Shown one piece after another: positions 56,239-64,000 of a stretch of 64,000 nucleotides of DNA (positions are counted from its first letter, which is position 1; the number at the start of each line of letters is the position of its first letter). The stretch is from the NCBI GenBank assembly GCA_963780675.1, contig CAWACR010000012.1, positions 1 to 64,000 on the forward strand. Reading direction: 5' to 3'. The position numbers and the translations under genes were made by a program. Source of the DNA: JAHECE01 sp963780675. Its GTDB lineage: Bacteria > Actinomycetota > Actinomycetes > Actinomycetales > JAHECE01. The notes under the pieces were generated by a model. That model saw nothing but the letters and a program-made list of their open reading frames with translations. It ran no database searches and was not told the origin of the DNA.

Positions 56239-57402
56239 GTGGACTCGTCGAACGTCGGGCCGATCGCGACCGCGGTCGTCCTGCTGCTCCTGGTGATCCT
56301 GGTGATCGTCACGATCGTGCGTGCGGTGCGGATCGTGCCGCAAGCGGTGTCGTTCATCGTCGAACGACTCGGCCGGTACCAGAGCACGCTGTACGCGGGC
56401 CTGCACTTCCTGATCCCGTTCGTGGACCGGGTGCGGGCGAGCGTGGACCTGCGCGAACAGGTCGTCTCGTTCGCCCCGCAACCGGTCATCACCTCGGACA
56501 ACCTCGTGGTGAGCATCGACACCGTCATCTTCTTCCAGGTGACGGACCCGAAGGCCGCGACCTACGAGATCGCGAACTACATCCAGGGCATCGAGCAGCT
56601 CACGGTCACCACGCTGCGCAACGTCATCGGCTCCATGGACCTCGAGCAGACGCTCACCAGCCGGGACCAGATCAACGGCCAGCTGCGCGGCGTGCTCGAC
56701 GAGGCGACGGGGCGCTGGGGGATCCGCGTCAACCGGGTGGAGCTCAAGGCGATCGACCCGCCGCAGAGCATCCAGGGCTCGATGGAGCAGCAGATGCGCG
56801 CCGAGCGGGACCGCCGCGCGGCGATCCTCACGGCGGAGGGCGTCAAGCAGTCCCAGATCCTCACGGCTGAGGGCGAGAAGCAGTCCGCGATCCTGCGGGC
56901 CGAGGGCCAGGCGCAGTCCGCCATCCTGCGGGCCCAGGGCGAGTCGCGCGCCATCCTCCAGGTGTTCGACGCCATCCACCGCGGCGACGCCGACCCGAAG
57001 CTGCTGGCCTACCAGTACCTCCAGATGCTGCCCCAGATCGCGAACGGCACGTCGAGCAAGCTCTGGGTCATCCCGACGGAGTTCACCGCGGCCCTCGGGG
57101 CGATCTCGGGGGCCTTCGGCGGGGCCGGCGGCCCCTCGGGCGTGGGCCCCGCGGGCGGCACGGGCGTGCCGTCCGCGCCGCGCCGCGGCGGGCCCGGGCT
57201 GGGGGACGACCTCCCCGAGACCACCCTGCCCTCGGCGGCCGAGGCGCTCGCCGAGGCCCGCAGCCAGCTCCAGGAGGCCACGTCCGAGGCGACGACGGCC
57301 GGCACGAGGTCCGGCACGCCCTTCAGCGCGGTCGCCGAGCGAGGGCAGGCCTCGGAGGAGTCCCGGTTCGAGCCGCCGCCCCCGCCGCCGCGGGAGATCT
57401 GA
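56239..57402 (+). CDS. SPFH/band 7 (stomatin-like) protein
   Basis: 387 aa from GTG 56239, behind GAAGGAG. An N-terminal membrane helix at ~8-27 is followed by the SPFH domain (IVPQAVSFIVERLGRYQSTL, GLHFLIPFVDRV) and a coiled coil at ~180-240 with repeats ILTAEG, ILRAEGQAQSAILRAQG. The tail after ~290 is Gly/Pro-rich. Likely forms membrane-associated oligomers with NfeD. Precise role unknown. Confidence 0.9.
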   Translation: MDSSNVGPIATAVVLLLLVILVIVTIVRAVRIVPQAVSFIVERLGRYQSTLYAGLHFLIPFVDRVRASVDLREQVVSFAPQPVITSDNLVVSIDTVIFFQVTDPKAATYEIANYIQGIEQLTVTTLRNVIGSMDLEQTLTSRDQINGQLRGVLDEATGRWGIRVNRVELKAIDPPQSIQGSMEQQMRAERDRRAAILTAEGVKQSQILTAEGEKQSAILRAEGQAQSAILRAQGESRAILQVFDAIHRGDADPKLLAYQYLQMLPQIANGTSSKLWVIPTEFTAALGAISGAFGGAGGPSGVGPAGGTGVPSAPRRGGPGLGDDLPETTLPSAAEALAEARSQLQEATSEATTAGTRSGTPFSAVAERGQASEESRFEPPPPPPREI

Positions 57403-57448
57403 GACCCCCCAGCGCACGATCTCAGCGGGTTCGGGCCACGGGAGGTCC

Positions 57449-57481
57449 GTGAGTGAGCGCTCACTCACTTAGACTCCTCGG
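57449..57481 (+). promoter_or_regulatory. TetR operator and leaderless promoter
   Basis: A perfect 20-bp palindrome GTGAGTGAGCGCTCACTCAC at 57449-57468, next to TAGACT (57470-57475), then six bases and GTG 57482. A dimer bound here would cover the promoter, so autoregulation is likely. Confidence 0.7.
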
Positions 57482-58168
57482 GTGATCTCCGAGGACTGCG
57501 CCCCGCGCCGCGCCGCGCCGTTGCCGCCGGACGAACGGCGGGCGGCCATCCTCGAGGCCGCCGTGCCGCTCCTGCGCGAGCGCGGCGCCCACGTCTCCAC
57601 GCGCGAGCTCGCCGAGGCGGCCGGCGTCGCCGAGGGCACGCTCTTTCGCGTGTTCCCCGACAAGCGCGCCCTGCTGAGGGCCGCCGTCGGCGTGGCGATC
57701 GACCCCGAGCCCCTGGTCGGGGAGCTCGCCGGCATCGACCGGTCGCTCCCGCTGGAGGACCGGATCCGGTGCGTGATCGAGCTCGTCGCGGCCCGCATGG
57801 ACGGCGTCATGCAGCTGGTGACCGCGCTCCACGACCTCGTGAAGGACCGCCCCGACGCGTCCGAGGGCCGTCAGCCCCATCACGGGGCGCCCGACCCCGC
57901 GGAGCGCGACGCGAGGTTCCTCACCGCGATCGCCGACGTCCTCGAGGCCGACGGCGCGCTGCTCCGCGTCACCCCCCTGCAGGCCGCCGGCCTCATCCGG
58001 GCCGCCATCCTCGGCGACCGGATGCCCGGCCTGCCCGACGGCGCCCACCTGCCCCCCGCCGTCGTCGCCTCCTGCCTGGTCCGCGGCCTCGCCGTCGACC
58101 GTCACCGCCCCTCGACTGCACCCGGCCCTTTGACTGCACCCCCTCCTTCGACCGACACGGAGCCCTGA
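57482..58168 (+). CDS. TetR family transcriptional regulator
   Basis: 228 aa, GTG 57482. N-terminal HTH: RRAAILEAAVPLLRERGAHV, STRELAEAAGVAEGTLFRVF, PDKRALLRAAV. The C-terminal ligand domain is helical, and the Pro/Thr-rich tail may be unstructured. Its stop overlaps the ATG of the first ABC exporter gene. With the palindrome upstream it probably represses itself and the exporter until a ligand binds. Confidence 0.9.
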   Translation: MISEDCAPRRAAPLPPDERRAAILEAAVPLLRERGAHVSTRELAEAAGVAEGTLFRVFPDKRALLRAAVGVAIDPEPLVGELAGIDRSLPLEDRIRCVIELVAARMDGVMQLVTALHDLVKDRPDASEGRQPHHGAPDPAERDARFLTAIADVLEADGALLRVTPLQAAGLIRAAILGDRMPGLPDGAHLPPAVVASCLVRGLAVDRHRPSTAPGPLTAPPPSTDTEP

Positions 58169-59903
58169 TGCTCGCCCGCCTGCTGCGCACCTACCTGCGC
58201 CCCTACGCCGGGGTCGTCGCCCTGATCGTCGGCCTCCAGCTGATCCAGGCCATCGGCAACCTGACCCTGCCCAGCCTGAACGCGGACATCATCGACGACG
58301 GCGTGGCCAAGGGGGACACGGCGTACATCCTTCGTACCGGCGGCGTCATGCTCGCCGTCACCCTCGTCCAGGCGACGGCCGCGATCGTCGCGGTCTACTT
58401 CGCCGCCCGCACCGCCATGGCCCTCGGGAGGGACGTCCGCGCCGGGGTCTTCGAGCGCGTCCAGACGTTCTCGGCCCGCGAGGTCGGCACGTTCGGCACC
58501 CACTCGCTCATCACCCGCACCACCAACGACGTGCAGCAGGTCCAGATGCTCGTCCTCATGACACTGACCATGGCGATCTCGGCGCCCATGGTGATGATCG
58601 GTGGCGTGATCATGGCGCTGCGCGAGGACGTGCGCCTCTCGGGCCTGCTGCTCGTGGTGGTGCCGATCCTCCTCGGTTCGATCCTGCTGCTGATCCAGCC
58701 GATGCGGCCGCTGTTCCGCTCGGTCCAGGAGCGGATCGACCGGATCAACCAGGTGCTGCGCGAGCAGATCACCGGCATCCGCGTGATCCGGGCCTTCGTC
58801 CGCGAGGACACCGAGGCGCGGCGGTTCGGCACGGCCAACGACGACCTGAAGGACGTCTCGATCCGGGTCGGGCGCCTGATGGCGGTCATGTTCCCGCTCG
58901 TCATGCTCATCGTGAACGTCTCGAGCGTCGCCGTCCTCTGGTTCGGCGGGCAGCGCATCGACGCAGGGGACATGCAGGTCGGCGAGCTCGTCGCCTTCCT
59001 CAGCTACCTCATGCAGATCCTCTTCTCGGTGATGATGGCGTCGATGATCTTCATGATGGTGCCGCGCGCCGAGGTCAGCGCCGAGCGCATCTCCGAGGTC
59101 CTCGAGACCGAGTCGAGCGTGGTCACCCCGGCCACGCCGGTCATGCTGCTGCGCACGCACGGCGACCTGGAGCTCTGCGACGTCTCCTTCAGCTACCACG
59201 GCGCCGAGGCCCCGGTCCTCGAGGACGTCTCGCTGCACGCCAGGGCGGGCGAGACGACGGCGGTCATCGGGTCCACCGGCTCCGGGAAGTCCACGCTCCT
59301 CGGCCTCATCCCGCGCCTCTACGACGCGACGTCGGGGAGGGTGCTCGTCGACGGTGTCGACGTCCGGGACCTCGACCCGCAGCTCCTGTGGTCGAGGATC
59401 GGCCTGGTGCCGCAGCAGCCGTACCTCTTCACCGGGACGATCGCCTCCAACCTCCGCTACGGCAAGACCGACGCGACCGACGACGAGCTGTGGCACGCCC
59501 TGCGGGTGGCCCAGGCGCGCGGAGTTCGTCGAGGCGCTCGAGGAGGGGCTCGAGTCGCCGGTGGCCCAGGGGGGCACCAACTTCTCCGGCGGCCAGCGCC
59601 AGCGCCTGGCGATCGCCCGGGCTCTCGTGAAGAAGCCCGAGATCTACCTCTTCGACGACTCGTTCTCGGCGCTGGACTTCGCCACTGACGCACGGCTCCG
59701 GGCTGCCCTCGTGCCGCACACGCGCTCGGCGACGGTGGTCATCGTCGCCCAACGCGTCTCGACGATCCTCCACGCCGATCGGATCGTGGTGCTCGACGAC
59801 GGTCGCGTCGTGGGCGTCGGGCACGCACGCCGAGCTCATGGAGACCAACGAGACGTACCGCGAGATCGTCCTGTCCCAGCTCACCGAGGAGGAGGCGGCG
59901 TGA
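58168..59903 (+). pseudogene. ABC exporter subunit A (degenerate ATP site), two frame changes
   Basis: About 577 aa once two extra bases are discounted (~59515-59522 in GCGCGCGGAGTT, ~59819-59821 in a GGG run). An N-terminal ABC1 membrane domain has six helices (VVALIVGLQLIQAIGNLTLP; TRTTNDVQQVQ). NBD: Walker A GSTGSGKSTLLG, FSGGQRQRLAIARAL, Walker B YLFDDSFSALD with Asp in place of the catalytic Glu. That substitution marks the degenerate-site partner of heterodimeric exporters such as TM287/288. Protein similarity is continuous across both breaks. Confidence 0.88.
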
Positions 59904-61897
59904 CCGCGACACGAGGCCCCGCGGGTGGCGCGGGCAAGGCGGACGGGGTCGGGCGCCGCGCATGCACGGCCCGAGGATGGGCCCGATGGGCGGCGGGATG
60001 CCGGTGGAGAAGGCCCTCGACTTCAAGGTGTCGGGCCGGCGCCTCCTCGGCGTCCTGCGCCCCGAGCGGTGGTGGCTCGCCGCCGTCGTCGTCCTGTCGG
60101 TGGTGAGCGTGACCCTGGCCGTCCTCGGGCCGAAGATCCTCGGCCAGGCGACGAACGTCATCTTCGCGGGCGTGGTCGGCGATGCAGCTTCCCGCCGGGA
60201 TCACGCAGGAGGAGGCGGTGGCGGGCCTGCAGGCGCAGGGGCAGAACGAGCTCGCGGACATGCTCGCCGGCGTGCCCGGCGTCGTCCCCGGCGAGGGCGT
60301 CGACTTCCAGCAGCTCGCCCTCGTTCTCGCCGGGGTCCTGGCCGTCTATCTGGGCTCTGCGCTCTTCAGCTACCTCCAGGGCCTCATCACGACGTACGTG
60401 GTGCAGCGCACGACCTACCGCATGCGGTCCGACGTCGAGACGAAGCTCGCGCGCCTCCCGCTGCGCTACTTCGACGGGCGCTCGCGCGGCGAGATCCTCT
60501 CCCGCGTCACGAACGACATCGACAACCTGTCCCAGACGCTGCAGCAGACCATGAGCCAGCTCATCAACGCCGTGCTCACGGTGGTCGGCGTGCTGGTGAT
60601 GATGTTCTGGATCTCGCCGCTCCTGGCGGTCATCGCGCTCGTCACCGTGCCGCTCTCGGGTGTGGTCGCTGCGCTGATCGCCAAGCGCTCGCAGCCGCAG
60701 TTCGTCAAGCAGTGGCGCGTGACCGGACAGCTCAACGGACACGTCGAGGAGATGTACACGGCGCACGCCCTCGTCAAGGTCTTCGGTCAGCAGGACTCGG
60801 CCATCAAGACCTTCCACCGGGAGAACGACGACCTCTACGACGCGAGCTTCCGGGCGCAGTTCGTCTCCGGGATCATCCAGCCGGCCATGATGTTCATCGC
60901 GAACCTCACCTACGTGGCCATCGCGGTGGTCGGCGGCCTGCGGGTGGCCTCGGGTGCCATGACCCTGGGCGACGTCCAGGCGTTCATCCAGTACTCGCGC
61001 CAGTTCACGATGCCCATCACCCAGGTCGCCTCGATGATGAACCTGCTGCAGTCGGGCGTCGCCTCGGCCGAGCGGGTGTTCGAGCTGCTCGACGCCGAGG
61101 AGCAGGCGCCGGACCCGGCGGAGCCCACGAGGCTGCCCGAGGTCGTGGGCCGCGTGGCGTTCGAGGACGTCTCCTTCCGGTACTCCCCGGACGTCCCGCT
61201 CATCGACGGGCTCTCGCTCGTGGCGGAGCCGGGGCAGACGGTCGCCATCGTGGGACCCACCGGCGCCGGCAAGACCACCCTCGTCAACCTGATCATGCGG
61301 TTCTACGAGGTGAACGGCGGGCGGATCACGCTCGACGGCGTCGACACGGCGACCATGACCCGGAACGACCTGCGCTCGCAGATCGGCATGGTCCTGCAGG
61401 ACACGTGGCTCTTCGACGGCAGCATCGAGGCGAACATCGCCTACGGCGCGGCGGACGGGGAGGACGTGCCGCACGAGCGGGTGATGGCGGCCGCCCAGGC
61501 GACCTACGTCGACCGGTTCGTGCGCACGCTCCCCGACGGCTACGACACCGTGGTGGACGAGGACGGCGGGACGCTCTCGGTCGGGGAGCGCCAGCTGATC
61601 ACGATCGCGCGCGCCTTCCTGTCCGACCCGGCCATCCTCATCCTCGACGAGGCGACGAGCTCGGTCGACACCCGCACCGAGGTGCTCGTCCAGCACGCGA
61701 TGGCCGCGCTGCGCTCGGGCCGGACGAGCTTCGTCATCGCCCACCGGCTCTCGACCATCCGCGACGCGAACCTCATCCTCGTGATGGAGAACGGCGCCAT
61801 CGTCGAGCAAGGGTCGCACGACCAGCTCATGGCCGCCGAAGGCGCCTACGCGCGGCTGTACGAGAGCCAGTTCGCGGCGGCGGTGGTCGAGGTCTGA
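59900..61897 (+). pseudogene. ABC exporter subunit B, two frame changes
   Basis: About 665 aa from GTG 59900 (GTGA overlap). The frame changes near 59956-59962 (one base missing or two extra, before MHGPRMGPMGGG) and ~60177-60182 (one extra). It is then open to the stop; ATG 60182 alone would give 571 aa, lacking the first helices. The insertion at ~90-130 (QLPAGITQEEAVAGLQAQGQ) is a long outer loop. NBD: Walker A GPTGAGKTTLVN, signature LSVGERQLITIAR (non-canonical), Walker B ILILDEATSSVD with the catalytic Glu. It complements the degenerate site of subunit A. Confidence 0.88.
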
Positions 61898-61964
61898 CGC
61901 CTCCCCCCACCCTTCCACCGTCACGCACGTCTGCCGAGGGCGGGGTTCGTCGCCGAACGAGGTC

Positions 61965-63014
61965 TCACCCGGTGACGGACCCCGCGTCCGGCAGGGGCTC
62001 GAGGAGGGGCGGCAGCGCCCGGAGCAGCTCGTACCCGTCCCGGCCCGTCACGGTCGGGACGCCGTGCTCGGCGGTGGCGTTGCGCACCAGGTTCGGGGTC
62101 CGGAGCGCGTCGGGGGTCCCGTGGGACAGGACCTGCTCGGTGGGGCTGAGTCGCCGGATCGCGATCGCCGCCACGGCGCGTGGGTGCATCCGCGCGACGT
62201 CGTCGTAGACCATCGGGTCGTGCTGGCCGTCGTCGCCCACCAGCACCCACCGGATGTCCGGGAAGGTGATCATGAGGTCACGCAGCCGGGTGCGCTTGTG
62301 CTCGATCCCGGAGCGGAACCAGCCGGTGTGCGTCGGGCCCCAGTCAGTCATGAGCATCGGCCCGTCGGGCAGGTCGTGCCGCCGCATGAAGGCCCGCAGC
62401 GGCTCCACGACGTTCCACGCACCCGTGGACAGGTAGAAGACCGGAGTATGCGGACGGTCGGCGAGGATCGACCGGTAGAGGTCCGCCATCCCGGGCACGG
62501 GCCGGCGCGACGTCCCGTGCCGCACGAAGGTGTTCCAGGCCGCGATCAGGGCCCGGGGGAGCATCGTGACCAGGACCGTGTCGTCGATGTCGGAGACGAT
62601 CCCCAGCCGGGCCGCCGGATCGACCACGAGCACGCGGGCGCGGACGGGCGCCGCGGCCTTCGCATCGATCGTCACCTCGTGCCACCCCGGCGGGAGGCCG
62701 TGGTCCCGGACGAGGACGTCGATGTACCCGCCGCCGTCCGACGTCGTCCGGACCTCTGTGTTCCCGGCACGCACGACGACCGGCAGGTCCGGCACCTGCG
62801 CGGTCAGGAACGAGTGCCACCCGCGCTGCGTCGCGGCGTCGTGCCCCCCGTCGGGGCGTTCGAGGACGACCCTCCCGAGGACGTGCAGGCTTCGGCCGGA
62901 GCCATAGCCGTTGAGGCCGATGATCCGGGGCCGCCACCCGAGGTCCGCCAGGCGCGCGACGACGCGCCGGTTGAGGCCGTCCTCGAGAACCGCGGCGACC
63001 TGCGAGAGATCCAT
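61965..63014 (-). CDS. App1-type phosphatase (DUF2183)
   Basis: 349 aa from ATG 63014. SDIDDTVLVTMLPRALIAAW contains the HAD-like DxDxT motif of the phosphatidate phosphatase APP1 catalytic domain. FYLSTGAWNVVEPLRAFM and WVLVGDDGQHDPMVY are the later motifs. The N-terminal ~130 residues are a beta-rich domain. The yeast relative acts on phosphatidic acid; the bacterial substrate is not established. It begins 5 nt after the membrane-protein gene, so the two are co-transcribed. Confidence 0.85.
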   Translation of the reverse strand: MDLSQVAAVLEDGLNRRVVARLADLGWRPRIIGLNGYGSGRSLHVLGRVVLERPDGGHDAATQRGWHSFLTAQVPDLPVVVRAGNTEVRTTSDGGGYIDVLVRDHGLPPGWHEVTIDAKAAAPVRARVLVVDPAARLGIVSDIDDTVLVTMLPRALIAAWNTFVRHGTSRRPVPGMADLYRSILADRPHTPVFYLSTGAWNVVEPLRAFMRRHDLPDGPMLMTDWGPTHTGWFRSGIEHKRTRLRDLMITFPDIRWVLVGDDGQHDPMVYDDVARMHPRAVAAIAIRRLSPTEQVLSHGTPDALRTPNLVRNATAEHGVPTVTGRDGYELLRALPPLLEPLPDAGSVTG

Positions 63015-63019
63015 GAGGT

Positions 63020-63478
63020 TCAGTCCTGCCCGGAGAGGCCGCGCGCCACCGCGCGGACGAAGGCGACGACGGAGACGGCGAGCCCCATGGCGGAGCCCAG
63101 GACCCCAAGCGCCACGACGACGCGCGCGAGGGTGGTCAGGTCGTAGGACAGCCCCGTGAAGTCGAACGGGAACACCTCGAAGACGGTCACCGACAGGGCC
63201 AGGCTGATGATCGCCAAGACCACCTCGCCCGCGGCCTTGAACCACGGGGCGTCGAAGACGATGTACGCCAGGTTGGCGACGGCGCCCGCGAGCAGGGACA
63301 GGTTGACGAGCCACAGCAGCTGCTCGACGCCGTCGGTCAGGAAGGGCACGACCTCCCACCCGGGCCGGACGTTGACCAGGTACCAGAGCACGAGGTTGAC
63401 CACGACCGCGACCGCGTAGCCCAGCCTGCGCGCACCCCGGGACCTCCGCTGCGGTGGGGGAGCGGGCGCCGTCGTCAT
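63020..63478 (-). CDS. four-helix membrane protein, unassigned
   Basis: 152 aa from ATG 63478 behind GGAGGAC. Four hydrophobic segments: YAVAVVVNLVLWYLVNV, LLWLVNLSLLAGAVANLAYI, VVLAIISLALSVTVFEVF and VVVALGVLGSAMGLAVSVVA. The N-terminus is Pro/Arg-rich and cytoplasmic. No family recognised beyond small actinobacterial membrane proteins. Coupled to the App1-like phosphatase. Confidence 0.7.
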   Translation of the reverse strand: MTTAPAPPPQRRSRGARRLGYAVAVVVNLVLWYLVNVRPGWEVVPFLTDGVEQLLWLVNLSLLAGAVANLAYIVFDAPWFKAAGEVVLAIISLALSVTVFEVFPFDFTGLSYDLTTLARVVVALGVLGSAMGLAVSVVAFVRAVARGLSGQD

Positions 63479-63598
63479 GTCGTCCTCCCGTGCACGCGAC
63501 CCTCGAGGTCGCCTCGCGCTCGACCCTAGGGCAGACGAGATGCGTCTGCGAGGGCCCGCGCGTCGCACGATGCGCCCCGCCGGTGGCACGCTTCGCGC

Positions 63599-64000
63599 GT
63601 GCCCAACCTCCCGATCACCGATCCCGACGACGAGCGCCTCGCCGACTACGTCCGCCTCACCGACGTCGCCCTGCGCTCCAGGCACGAGCCGGCGAAGGGC
63701 CTCTACATCGCCGAGAGCTCGACCGTCCTCGCGCGGGCCCTCGCGGCGGGGCACCGGCCGCGCTCGGTCCTCTGCTCGCCCCGCTGGCTCCCCGAGGTCG
63801 AGGCGATGCTGGCGACGATCCCCGACGACGGCGCCGGCGACGTGCCCGTGTACGTCGCCGAGAAGGTGGTCCTCGAGGCGATCACGGGGTTCCACGTGCA
63901 CCGCGGCGCCCTGGCCTCGATGCACCGCCCGCCGTTGCCGCCGCTGGACGCGGTGCTGAGGGGTGCGCGCCGGGTCGCGGTGCTCGAGGACATCGTCGAC
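63599..64000 (+). CDS. TrmH-family RNA methyltransferase, partial
   Basis: The frame is open from GTG 63599 to the window end (134 aa visible). LADYVRLTDVALRSRHEPAK and GLYIAESSTVLARALAAGH are the N-terminal substrate-binding domain of SpoU/TrmH enzymes. VLEDIVD at the edge begins the SPOUT domain (normally ...N-x-G). The likely product is a 2'-O-methyltransferase on rRNA or tRNA; the catalytic knot is outside the window. Confidence 0.85.
   Translation, partial: MPNLPITDPDDERLADYVRLTDVALRSRHEPAKGLYIAESSTVLARALAAGHRPRSVLCSPRWLPEVEAMLATIPDDGAGDVPVYVAEKVVLEAITGFHVHRGALASMHRPPLPPLDAVLRGARRVAVLEDIVD

Overview
The window is one contiguous stretch of a very GC-rich chromosome with frequent GTG starts, 4-bp ATGA/GTGA gene overlaps and many apparently leaderless genes. 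Together with the gene content (SteA/SteB, MurJ with an actinobacterial MraY-like protein, a SufR-BDCSUT locus containing a Rieske gene, an actinobacterial GlgC/GlgA pair, DUF3099, SURF1) this points to an actinobacterium, most likely of the Micrococcales (Cellulomonas/Promicromonosporaceae type). The order of the first 14 kb (TPR protein, HAD phosphatase, small protein, tlyA, nadK, recN, steA, steB, pyrG, NUDIX) follows Mycobacterium tuberculosis Rv1691-Rv1700. The suf block with its divergent ABC/ctaA genes follows Rv1456c-Rv1466.

Layout. 0.1-14.2 kb: plus-strand housekeeping operon (rRNA methylation, NAD(P), recombination repair, cell division, lipid II flipping, CTP synthesis) ending in a frame-disrupted NUDIX gene. 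14.2-30.4 kb: a complete type I-E CRISPR-Cas system, cas3-cse1-cse2-cas7-cas5-cas6e-cas1-cas2, followed after only 44 nt by an array that I count by hand as 116 repeats and 115 spacers. This island is bracketed by an exact 90-bp direct repeat of the 3' end of the NUDIX gene, and the NUDIX terminator hairpin is found only at the far (right) copy. 30.5-35.2 kb, minus strand: a DrrAB-like ABC pair, then ctaA and a second ABC pair. 35.3-42.2 kb: sufR and the suf Fe-S assembly operon; sufB carries nine apparent single-base frame changes. 42.3-45.3 kb, minus: zinc metallopeptidase and the bioN-bioM-bioY biotin ECF transporter. 45.4-51.3 kb: ABC-F protein, small HTH protein, SURF1 and two small proteins on the minus strand, then fabG-fabI-sixA. 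51.3-54.8 kb: convergent/divergent glgC and glgA between strong terminators, and an unassigned conserved protein. 54.9-64 kb: ABC ATPase, NfeD plus SPFH pair, a TetR regulator with a perfect palindromic operator driving a heterodimeric ABC exporter pair (also frame-disrupted), an App1-type phosphatase, a membrane protein and a partial TrmH-family methyltransferase.

The most notable observation is the CRISPR-Cas island: a 16.3-kb cassette without integrase or transposase between perfect direct repeats. That arrangement suggests recent Campbell-type insertion and the possibility of clean loss by recombination. Other observations are near-duplicate spacer pairs, a shift in spacer-length uniformity along the array, a 20-bp tandem repeat that writes both the nadK stop and recN start, promoter-proximal 14-bp iterations before an ABC gene, and clustered frame disruptions.
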